Shown here in pieces: positions 1 through 5,101 of a DNA stretch of 7,805 bases. The translations under genes were made by a program, and so were the position numbers. The stretch is from Aquifex aeolicus (GTDB lineage: Bacteria; Aquificota; Aquificia; Aquificales; Aquificaceae), in the NCBI GenBank assembly GCA_015662815.1, contig DQTK01000022.1, positions 1 to 7,805 on the forward strand, written 5' to 3'. Under the pieces are notes generated by a model that searched no databases, was not told the origin of the DNA, and saw only the letters and a list, made by a program, of their open reading frames with translations. Positions within the stretch are counted from its first letter, which is position 1; each line of letters starts with the position of its first letter.

Positions 1-673
1 CGTAGAAATCCTATATCTTCAAAAAAAGGGTGAAGGGGAAATAAAAGCTGCGGATATAAAAACTCCCCCTAATGTTGAAATATTAAATCCCGAGCAATAT
101 ATAGCTACAATAACCGCCCCTGATAGAGAACTAAATATAGAAATGAGAGTAGAAAGAGGTATAGGATACGTTCCTACTGAGGAAATGGAAACCATAGGAG
201 AGGTGGGCTGGATATTAGTAGATGCGGATTTTTCCCCAGTAAAAAAGGTGGGTTTTAGAATAGAAAATGTAAGGGTAGGTAAAAAGTCCACCTATGAAAA
301 GCTTATAATGGAAATATTTACCAACGGAGTTAAAACTCCCGAAGAGACCTTAAAAGAAGCTCTCCAGATACTTAAGAAACACTATGAATTACTTGAAAAT
401 GTATCCATAGAAAAACCTGTAGTTGAACAAAAAATTGCAACCGATGAATTGACAGAGAAGTTTTCACTTTCAATAGAAGAACTTGACATTTCCCAAAGAG
501 CTCTTAACTCCCTTAAAAGAATAGGTATTACGACTATAGGAGACCTTGTGAAGATGACGGAAGAAGAACTTAAGAACACCAAAAATATAGGTAGAAAGGC
601 TCTTGCCGAGATTAAGGAAGCTCTTGAAAAGCTGGGTTTACACCTTGGTATGAATATTGAAATGCAGAGGTAA
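1..673 (+). CDS. rpoA: RNA polymerase alpha subunit, 5'-truncated by window edge
   Basis: Alpha subunit of RNA polymerase: it dimerises to nucleate the core enzyme and contacts UP elements and activators through its C-terminal domain. The frame is open from base 2 with no start in the window, so about the last 223 residues of a protein usually near 310-330 residues are present. Visible parts are the end of the N-terminal insertion domain (the RVERGIGYVPTEE segment at about 146-184 is a family hallmark), the return to the dimerisation domain (LVDADFSPVKKV, then the ETLKEALQIL helix), a linker, and the alpha-CTD from about 479 to 654. The CTD has ISQRALNSLK, in which Arg, Asn and Lys match the E. 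coli DNA-contacting R265, N268 and K271, followed by the helix-hairpin-helix-like NIGRKALAEIKEAL. It is followed after 5 bases by rplQ, the usual end of the alpha operon. The in-frame ATG at 143 is internal and not the start. Confidence 0.98.
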   Translation, partial: VEILYLQKKGEGEIKAADIKTPPNVEILNPEQYIATITAPDRELNIEMRVERGIGYVPTEEMETIGEVGWILVDADFSPVKKVGFRIENVRVGKKSTYEKLIMEIFTNGVKTPEETLKEALQILKKHYELLENVSIEKPVVEQKIATDELTEKFSLSIEELDISQRALNSLKRIGITTIGDLVKMTEEELKNTKNIGRKALAEIKEALEKLGLHLGMNIEMQR

Positions 674-678
674 GTAAA

Positions 679-1035
679 ATGAGACATAGGGTTAAGAAAA
701 AGCACTTTGATAGAACCAAAGAGCAAAGGCTTGCCCTTTACAGATCTCTTGCAAGGGCGCTTATCTTTGATGAAAGAATAGAAACAACTGTAGAAAGGGC
801 AAAAGCTCTTAGAAGTTTTATTGAACCCTTAGTGGAACTTGCAAAGGAAGGAACACTTCACGCAAGAAGGCAGGCCTTGAGTAGACTTCCAGATAAACCC
901 GCTATCAAAAAACTATTCGAGGAAATAGCTCCGAGATTCGAAGGGAGAAACGGTGGATACGTAAGAATTATTAGACTTCCCTTCAGAAGAAGGGGTGATG
1001 GAGCAGAAATGGCAATAATTGAATGGGTTGAATAG
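679..1035 (+). CDS. rplQ: Large ribosomal subunit protein bL17
   Basis: Structural protein of the 50S subunit. The 118-residue product starts MRHRVKKKHFDRTKEQR, matching the conserved N-terminal MRH(R/G)...LGR..(E/A)HR pattern of bL17, and continues with the conserved LARALIFDERIETTVERAKA helix region and the C-terminal RIIRLPFRRRGDGAEMA block typical of the family (about residues 97-113). The length is normal (116-130). The start at 679 is supported by GAGG at 667-670, inside the last codons of rpoA, eight bases before the ATG. It is co-transcribed with rpoA. Its stop codon shares its G with the GTG start of the next gene (TAGTG), so translational coupling to the YggT gene is likely. Confidence 0.97.
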   Translation: MRHRVKKKHFDRTKEQRLALYRSLARALIFDERIETTVERAKALRSFIEPLVELAKEGTLHARRQALSRLPDKPAIKKLFEEIAPRFEGRNGGYVRIIRLPFRRRGDGAEMAIIEWVE

Positions 1036-1274
1036 TGATAATAAAACTCATTAAAGTTCTTCTTCAGCTTCTTATTATCCTTGTTTTTATCCACGCCCTC
1101 GGTTCCTGGTTTCCTCAAATACGGAATAGTAGGTTTTACTGGTATGTAGATTGGATTGTTGAACCACTACTGAAGCCCATAAGAAGTGTTGTAAAACCTA
1201 TAAACGGCATTGATTTTTCTCCTTTTATCCTTATTATTATTTTGTCGATCTTACAGAGAGCTTTAGCAAGATGA
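1035..1274 (+). CDS. YggT-family integral membrane protein
   Basis: Small inner-membrane protein of 79 residues. There are two hydrophobic helices, at about residues 2-24 and 60-76. Between them lies the signature of the YggT family: Trp-Phe after the first helix, then EPLLKPIRSVVKP (about 42-54) and NGIDFSPFILI (about 57-67). It corresponds to one repeat of the longer two-repeat proteobacterial YggT. The family has been linked to osmotic shock tolerance, cell division and photosystem/cytochrome assembly in different organisms; the molecular role is not settled. The start is GTG at 1035, overlapping the rplQ stop by one base with no separate Shine-Dalgarno, so it is probably translated by coupling. 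The stop overlaps the ATG of the next gene (ATGA). Placement directly behind rplQ is unusual, since yggT more often sits near proC, yggS or sepF. Confidence 0.85.
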   Translation: MIIKLIKVLLQLLIILVFIHALGSWFPQIRNSRFYWYVDWIVEPLLKPIRSVVKPINGIDFSPFILIIILSILQRALAR

Positions 1275-1783
1275 AGAGACCTGTAATGTTAATCGATCTT
1301 GATAGGTGTATAGGCTGTCTTTCATGTGAAGTTGCATGTGTTCAAGAAAAGGGATTAGAACAGTTACACATAAGACCTATGAAGGTTTTCAGGATTGAAG
1401 GTTTTTCCGGTACTCCGGGGGCTTTCTATTATCCGATGAACTGTTTCCATTGTGAACCCGCACCCTGTGTGGTAGCTTGTCCTACTTCTGCAATGCGGAA
1501 AAGGGAAAAGGACGGCATAGTTTACGTAGAACAAACTCTATGTATAGGTTGTAAAGCCTGTATAATTGCATGTCCCTACGGTGCAATTACCTTTAATCCC
1601 GCTACTCAGAAGGTTGAAAAGTGTGATTATTGTTACAAGAGAATCGACGCAGGGCTTTTACCATCCTGCGTTGAAAAATGTGTAACCAACTGCCTTTACT
1701 TTGTAGAAGTAGAAAAACCACCCAAGGAAAGACATAGAATTAAAAGAATAGACGAAAAGCTTTACGAAGAAGTATTTAAATAA
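1271..1783 (+). CDS. Four-cluster [4Fe-4S] ferredoxin-like electron-transfer subunit (DmsB/HycB/CooF type)
   Basis: Electron-carrier protein of 170 residues with 16 cysteines arranged for four [4Fe-4S] clusters: C13/16/19/23, C58/61/66/70, C91/94/97/101 and C118/121/133/137, plus an extra C141. Spacings CX2CX2CX3C, CX2CX4CX3C, CX2CX2CX3C and CX2CX11CX3C are those of the DmsB/PsrB/HybA/HycB superfamily. Members pass electrons between a molybdopterin oxidoreductase or hydrogenase catalytic subunit and a membrane anchor or the quinone pool. There is no signal peptide or Tat motif, so it is probably cytoplasmic or exported only with a partner. No catalytic or membrane partner is encoded in the window, so the physiological partner is unknown. 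It overlaps the YggT gene by four bases (ATGA) at the start and runs tail-to-tail into the antiporter gene with an 8-base overlap. Confidence 0.92.
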   Translation: MKRPVMLIDLDRCIGCLSCEVACVQEKGLEQLHIRPMKVFRIEGFSGTPGAFYYPMNCFHCEPAPCVVACPTSAMRKREKDGIVYVEQTLCIGCKACIIACPYGAITFNPATQKVEKCDYCYKRIDAGLLPSCVEKCVTNCLYFVEVEKPPKERHRIKRIDEKLYEEVFK

Positions 1784-2744
1784 GTTCTAAATACCAAGAA
1801 ACTATTGCATATGCAAAGTAACAAAAAAGGAATATAACTCCTTCCCTCCTGTCTATAATGTATTTTCTATTACCAACTAATGCTGAAAACAAAAGCATGA
1901 GTGTAGCTATAAATAGAACTCCGAAATCTATATTAGCTCTGTCCGGTACAGGTACTTCATTTATTATTGAGCTTGAACCCAATACAAGAGTTAAGTTAAA
2001 TATGTTAGATCCTGCTACATTTCCCAGTGCTATATCGGGATTCCCTTTGTAAGCAGAAACCGCCGAAGCAAAAAGTTCAGGTAGCGATGTTCCTATAGCT
2101 ACCATGAATAAACCAATTATCGCTTCGCTAACTCCCAAAGCCCTTGCTACTCCCACAGCTCCATCAACAGTCCAATCAGCCCCCAGAGTTAGACCTATAA
2201 GACCTAAAACGGAGAGGAGAATAGCTTTTAAAGGAGGCATAATTTCTTCAACTTCGCCCGAAGGAAAGTGTTTTCTTTCAAGATAAGCTATGAGAAAATA
2301 CATATAACCTATAAAGGTAATCATTAAAACAAGGCCATCACCCCTTGATATAGCAGAGTCAGTAGAGTTGTTCAAAAATTTATCGTTTGCCATAGCTATA
2401 AGTGTAAGTGTTAGAAAAAAGTTAACGGGAATTTCTTTCTTTACAAAGGTTGTATGAACGGTTAAAGGTTTTATAAGGGAAGCAACTCCGAGAATAAGCA
2501 GAATATTCGCTATATTAGAACCTATAACATTTCCTAAAGATATTTCCGAAGCATTTTTTAGGGAGGCAGTTATATTAACGGTGAGTTCGGGTAGTGAAGT
2601 TCCGAAGGCTACTATGGTAAGGCCTATAACAAATTCCGGAATCCCGAATCTCTTGGCCAAGCTACCGGCTCCATCTATTAGGAAATCAGCTCCTTTTACC
2701 AAAAAGGCAAGGCCGATTATAAGAAGGAGTAAATCCATAAACAT
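1776..2744 (-). CDS. Calcium/sodium antiporter, CaCA family (YrbG-like)
   Basis: Polytopic inner-membrane cation exchanger of 322 residues. The two inverted alpha-repeats that form the ion-binding core are plain: GTSLPEL at 48-54 with GNVIGSNIAN at 71-80, and GTSLPEL at 218-224 with GNVAGSNIFN at 241-250. The Glu of each PEL and the Asn/Ser of GSN are ion ligands in characterised relatives such as NCX_Mj. About ten hydrophobic helices can be seen, with a hydrophilic loop at about 155-170 separating the halves. Length is typical (300-330). Exchange of Ca2+ for Na+ or H+ is the family activity; the exact ion pair cannot be read from sequence. The start at 2744 (alternative Met codon at 2738) has no Shine-Dalgarno, but a TATAAT lies 9 bases before it on the minus strand, suggesting a leaderless message. 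It is transcribed alone, divergent from pyrE and convergent with the ferredoxin gene. Confidence 0.95.
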   Translation of the reverse strand: MFMDLLLLIIGLAFLVKGADFLIDGAGSLAKRFGIPEFVIGLTIVAFGTSLPELTVNITASLKNASEISLGNVIGSNIANILLILGVASLIKPLTVHTTFVKKEIPVNFFLTLTLIAMANDKFLNNSTDSAISRGDGLVLMITFIGYMYFLIAYLERKHFPSGEVEEIMPPLKAILLSVLGLIGLTLGADWTVDGAVGVARALGVSEAIIGLFMVAIGTSLPELFASAVSAYKGNPDIALGNVAGSNIFNLTLVLGSSSIINEVPVPDRANIDFGVLFIATLMLLFSALVGNRKYIIDRREGVIFLFCYFAYAIVSWYLELI

Positions 2745-2753
2745 CAGGGATTT

Positions 2754-2759
2754 ATTATA
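2754..2759 (-). promoter_or_regulatory. Putative -10 box for the antiporter gene
   Basis: A perfect TATAAT read on the minus strand, nine bases upstream of the antiporter ATG. A transcript starting 6-8 bases downstream would begin at about 2746-2748, two to four bases from the start codon. No good TTGACA-like -35 is seen at 16-18 bases spacing; that region is occupied by the opposing pyrE -10 box. Confidence 0.5.
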
Positions 2760-2775
2760 GAATGAGACTATCTTT

Positions 2776-2781
2776 TATAAT
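2776..2781 (+). promoter_or_regulatory. Putative -10 box for pyrE
   Basis: A perfect TATAAT (within CTTTTATAATCT) eight bases upstream of the pyrE ATG. The predicted transcription start would be about 2787-2789, essentially at the start codon. No Shine-Dalgarno sequence lies in between. The -35 region would overlap the opposing antiporter -10 box, so the two promoters are unlikely to be occupied together. Confidence 0.5.
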
Positions 2782-2789
2782 CTATCTTC

Positions 2790-3335
2790 ATGCTTGAGAA
2801 GAATAAGCTTAAGGAACTGATAAAGGAAAGGTCTCTGAAGATTGCAGACGAACCCATATTTAAGCTATCCTCAGGAAAATTGAGCAAGTACTATATTGAT
2901 TTAAAACAAATAACCTTTGATCCGGAAGGGAATTACCTGATAGGTAAGGTAATGTACGAACTGGTGAAAGAGTTTAATCCCAACGCTTGCGGGGGGCTTA
3001 CACTCGGGGCAGACCCAATAGCCTATGGAATTGCTTTTGTATCTCTTATGGATGGAAATCCGATAAAGCCTTTTGTTGTGAGAAAAGAACCAAAAGGATA
3101 CGGAATGAAAAGACAGATAGAAGGACTTATAAATCCGGGAGAAAAAGTAGCCGTACTAGATGATGTAATCACCACAGGAAGCTCGGCTTTAAAGGCTGTG
3201 AGAGCTTGTAGGGAATTTGGGCTTGAGATTTTAGGTGTGTTTGCAGTTGTAGACAGGGAAGAGGGGGGAAAGGAAAACATAGAAAAGGAAGGAATACCTT
3301 TCTATTCCGTGTTTAATATATCGGAAATCCTTTAA
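2790..3335 (+). CDS. pyrE: Orotate phosphoribosyltransferase
   Basis: Cytoplasmic enzyme of de novo pyrimidine synthesis: orotate plus PRPP gives orotidine 5'-monophosphate and pyrophosphate. The 181-residue product carries the type I phosphoribosyltransferase PRPP-binding motif VAVLDDVITTGSSA at 120-133, with the two adjacent acidic residues D124-D125. It also has the flexible catalytic loop RKEPKGYGMKRQIEG at about 98-112, with the loop lysines expected of OPRTases, and the N-terminal FKLSSGKLSKYYIDLK segment at 24-39 that identifies the bacterial PyrE subfamily (compare the F.LxSG..S.xY.D pattern). The GGLTLGADPIAY segment (68-79) is also typical. Length is normal. No Shine-Dalgarno precedes the ATG, and a TATAAT lies just upstream. 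Its stop overlaps the hflX stop by four bases, tail to tail. Confidence 0.96.
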   Translation: MLEKNKLKELIKERSLKIADEPIFKLSSGKLSKYYIDLKQITFDPEGNYLIGKVMYELVKEFNPNACGGLTLGADPIAYGIAFVSLMDGNPIKPFVVRKEPKGYGMKRQIEGLINPGEKVAVLDDVITTGSSALKAVRACREFGLEILGVFAVVDREEGGKENIEKEGIPFYSVFNISEIL

Positions 3336-4444
3336 ATGTAAACTTCTGCTTCTTTTCCCACTTCGATTATTTTTTCCAAGAGTCTATCAATTCCCCACTT
3401 TTTTTCCGCTGAAATCATTACAGCATTACCCTCTATGAAAGCCGGGTGTGGTAAATGGTACATTTCCTCCTCTCTTTCCACAATTTTATCCGACTTATTT
3501 AGTGCGTAAATAATTGGTTTTTCATGGGCATTTAGTTCTTTCAATATACCGTTAACAGTATTTATATAATCAAGCCAGCCCTCATCGGATACATCTACAA
3601 CATGGAGGATAATATCCGCTTCCTGAACTTCTTCAAGTGTGGCTTTAAAACTTTCTATAAGCTCAGGAGGAAGCTTCCTTATGAAACCTACTGTATCGGT
3701 AAATAGTATCTTAAAATCCGGATAAACGACTCTCGAGGAGGTTTTCGTATCAAGAGTAGCGAAGGGCATATCCGCTACAAGGGTTCCCTTCTTAGTTAAG
3801 GTATTCATTAATGTAGATTTCCCCGCATTGGTATATCCGACTATAGCGACTCTCAAAATTTTCTCTCCTTTCTCACTTCTTTCCCTTCTTTTTCTTTGTT
3901 CCCTTCTTCTATTTTTAATTTCTTCAAGTTCTCTCTTAATCTTATGAATACGTTTCTTTATAAGTCTTTTCCTTATCTCCGATTCTTGTTCACCGGGCCC
4001 CCTTGTACCCAATCCTCCTCCCAATTTTGATAAATCTCTTCCTTTACCGTGAAGTCTGGGAAGTTCGTGCATTAAGCGTGCTAATTCCACTTGTAGTTTG
4101 GCTTCTTTTGTTTTGGCCCTCCTCGAAAATATTTCAAGGACTAAATCCGTTCTGTCAAGAACTTTTACACCTATTAATTTTTCAAGGTTTAATACCTGTG
4201 CCGGCGAAAGGAAATCGTCAAATACAACAGTATCTGCCTTTGTACCTTTAACTATTTCCTTTAATTCCTTTGCTTTTCCAGCGCCTATATAATACTTTTG
4301 ATCCGGATGATCCTTTTTTTGAAGAATATAACCTAGAGTTTTCCCACCTACGGCTTGAACGAGCCCTTTAAGTTCCTTTATAGATTCCTTTAAAAATTCT
4401 TTGGATAAATCTCTTCCCCAAACACCTACCAAAATAGCTCTCAT
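3332..4444 (-). CDS. hflX: GTPase HflX, ribosome-associated
   Basis: TRAFAC-class GTPase that binds the 50S subunit and in E. coli splits stalled 70S ribosomes after heat stress. The 370-residue product has the HflX N-terminal domain (RAILVGV at 2-8, KYYIGAGKAKELKE at about 50-63, the VFDDFLSPAQVLNLEK segment at 74-89), the family signature SKLGGGLGTRGPGEQESE at 139-156, and a Lys/Arg/Glu-rich helical linker to about 195. The G domain follows: G1 GYTNAGKST 203-211, switch Thr 230, G3 DTVGF 250-254 followed by IRKLP, G4 NKSD 316-319, and G5-like SAEKKWG at 345-351. All key residues are intact. It lies 42 bases downstream of hfq on the same strand, an association widely conserved in bacteria. 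No Shine-Dalgarno precedes the ATG; the gap holds an AT-rich inverted repeat. Confidence 0.97.
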   Translation of the reverse strand: MRAILVGVWGRDLSKEFLKESIKELKGLVQAVGGKTLGYILQKKDHPDQKYYIGAGKAKELKEIVKGTKADTVVFDDFLSPAQVLNLEKLIGVKVLDRTDLVLEIFSRRAKTKEAKLQVELARLMHELPRLHGKGRDLSKLGGGLGTRGPGEQESEIRKRLIKKRIHKIKRELEEIKNRRREQRKRRERSEKGEKILRVAIVGYTNAGKSTLMNTLTKKGTLVADMPFATLDTKTSSRVVYPDFKILFTDTVGFIRKLPPELIESFKATLEEVQEADIILHVVDVSDEGWLDYINTVNGILKELNAHEKPIIYALNKSDKIVEREEEMYHLPHPAFIEGNAVMISAEKKWGIDRLLEKIIEVGKEAEVYI

Positions 4445-4451
4445 TCAAAGA

Positions 4452-4479
4452 ATAAATTTAAAGGAGGGTAGAAATTTAT
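4452..4479. repeat. Perfect 8-bp inverted repeat in the hfq-hflX gap, anti-SD-like loop
   Basis: ATAAATTT at 4452-4459 and AAATTTAT at 4472-4479 flank a 12-base loop. In the hfq-hflX transcript (minus strand) the loop reads CUACCCUCCUUU, which contains the anti-Shine-Dalgarno core CCUCC. The stem is entirely A/U and is not followed by a run of U, so it is a poor intrinsic terminator. It sits 7 bases before the hflX ATG. Confidence 0.5.
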
Positions 4480-4486
4480 CAAGGAT

Positions 4487-4702
4487 TTAAGAACCCTCTA
4501 CAATTGTGCTTATAGCGTGCTTATAGATAAGGTAAGGATGTCCGTCAACTTCTAAAAGTATAGTATATCTATCATGATTAAGTATTTTCCCGACTATCCT
4601 ATTCCCTCTGGTAAGGAAAATGGTTATAGTGCTTCCCTTTTCCTTAAATTTATCCAGAAGTTCATCCTGAATGTTTACTTGCCTATCTTCCATAGGATAC
4701 AT
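4487..4702 (-). CDS. hfq: RNA chaperone Hfq (Sm-like), short form
   Basis: Hexameric Sm-fold protein that binds U-rich 3' ends of small RNAs and A-rich mRNA sites and assists their pairing. The 71-residue product shows the N-terminal helix with NIQDELLDKF at 10-19 (Q12 matching E. coli Q8), the Sm1 strands ITIFLTRGNRIVGKI (26-40) with TILLE at 47-51, and the diagnostic Sm2 motif YKHAIST at 60-66, with K61 and H62 matching E. coli K56 and H57 of the proximal face. Differences from E. coli: LTRGN replaces LVNGI, F29 replaces Y25 of the distal face, Y46 replaces F42, and the rim RRER patch is only KEK. There is almost no C-terminal tail. The start at 4702 is supported by GGAGG seven bases upstream; the Met codon at 4693 lacks its own spacing. 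It is followed by hflX. Confidence 0.9.
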   Translation of the reverse strand: MYPMEDRQVNIQDELLDKFKEKGSTITIFLTRGNRIVGKILNHDRYTILLEVDGHPYLIYKHAISTIVEGS

Positions 4703-4709
4703 CCTTTAA

Positions 4710-4714
4710 CCTCC
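4710..4714 (-). promoter_or_regulatory. Shine-Dalgarno sequence of hfq
   Basis: GGAGG on the minus strand, seven bases upstream of the ATG at 4702. It decides the start in favour of MYPMED over the in-frame Met three codons later. Its core is complementary to CCUCC in the loop of the inverted repeat downstream of hfq. Confidence 0.75.
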
Positions 4715-4737
4715 GTCTACTTGTAGTTTCATTATTG

Positions 4738-4743
4738 TATAAT
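4738..4743 (+). promoter_or_regulatory. Putative -10 box for the small ORF at 4758, overlapping the hfq promoter region
   Basis: A perfect TATAAT fourteen bases upstream of the ATG at 4758, giving a predicted leader of about eight bases and no Shine-Dalgarno. The surrounding TTATTGTATAATAA is nearly symmetric. On the minus strand it offers TACAAT (4739-4734) as a -10 for hfq, which would give hfq a leader of roughly 25 bases including its Shine-Dalgarno. No convincing -35 elements are seen for either direction. Confidence 0.4.
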
Positions 4744-4757
4744 AACTTTCCTAAGAA

Positions 4758-4940
4758 ATGAAGCCTAAGATTTACATTCTTCTGTTAGTTGGTCTGTTTC
4801 TAATATTTATAAAAACTTCACCTATTCTGACTTTATGTGTACATTCCGAAAAGAAAGAAGTCCATGTAGAAAAAGTTCACTTCATTGCAGACAAAGTAAG
4901 CATTAAAGAACGGGAGTTTCACCTTATATTTTCCCGATAA
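4758..4940 (+). CDS. Small secreted or membrane-anchored protein, unrecognised; possibly frameshifted
   Basis: A 60-residue ORF that I do not recognise by family. Residues 1-28 form a signal peptide or membrane anchor (KPK, then a run of Ile/Leu/Val/Phe, ending near TLCVHS). A short hydrophilic tail follows with one Cys and several His (C27, H29, H36, H41, then H55). Small Cys/His-containing exported proteins of about 100 residues (CzcI-like) often precede metal-efflux operons, and the next ORF is a relic of such an operon, so that is a possible identity, by context only. After the stop, the frame two bases on (about 4907-5041) stays open and reads like coding sequence. A single added base near TTTTCCC at 4929-4935 would join the two into a protein of about 95 residues. 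It may therefore be a broken gene. Confidence 0.5.
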   Translation: MKPKIYILLLVGLFLIFIKTSPILTLCVHSEKKEVHVEKVHFIADKVSIKEREFHLIFSR

Positions 4941-5057
4941 GGTCGGATAATAAAAAGATTTCCTCTTTTGAAAAGATATCTTCTTTTTACCTTCTTCGTT
5001 CAAAACCAACTCTGACCGGTACGGTGAGACTACTAATTTGATTTTTCCTGCCATATA

Positions 5058-5096
5058 AAGGGAGGAGCCCCTTAAACCTTTTTCAAAAGGGAGGTG
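5058..5096 (+). promoter_or_regulatory. Leader with strong Shine-Dalgarno and alternative hairpins before the chimeric ORF
   Basis: GGGAGGTGAT at 5089-5098 is a near-perfect Shine-Dalgarno seven bases before the ATG at 5102. Upstream, CCCTT at 5069-5073 could pair either with AAGGG at 5058-5062 or with AAGGG at 5087-5091, which overlaps the Shine-Dalgarno. In addition CCTTT (5077-5081) can pair with AAAGG (5086-5090). These are short stems, so a switch is only a possibility. Confidence 0.35.
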
Positions 5097-5101
5097 ATAA
5101 T

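Noticed and set aside
382..1118. Minus-strand ORFs opposite rpoA and rplQ, and one at 19-291
   Set aside because: They are Ser/Phe-rich complements of highly conserved Lys/Glu-rich genes; no promoter or Shine-Dalgarno supports them.
1858..2286. Plus-strand ORFs of 60-64 residues opposite the antiporter gene
   Set aside because: They are antisense shadows of conserved alpha-repeat sequence, with no ribosome-binding sites and no family features.
4003..4292. Two plus-strand ORFs opposite hflX
   Set aside because: They overlap each other and the certain hflX coding sequence; low-complexity complement of the Lys/Arg-rich linker.
4461..4468. AAGGAGGG on the plus strand, a Shine-Dalgarno-like sequence
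   Set aside because: No start codon with a meaningful open frame follows on the plus strand; it is the complement of the anti-Shine-Dalgarno loop in the hfq-hflX transcript.
4964..4988. Possible terminator: TCTTTT-G-AAAAGA then TATCT then TCTTTTT (also the palindrome AAGATATCTT at 4973-4982)
   Set aside because: All stems are A/T-only with at most one G-C pair and would not be stable at thermophile temperature; the segment is also open in the candidate frameshifted gene.
4833..5054. Minus-strand 73-residue ORF starting MAGKIKLVVSPYRSELVL
   Set aside because: Its first part looks somewhat protein-like, but it has no Shine-Dalgarno and no -10 box near the ATG, and it becomes Phe/Tyr-rich noise opposite the better supported plus-strand ORF. 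Its coding look is explained as the shadow of the plus-strand sequence.
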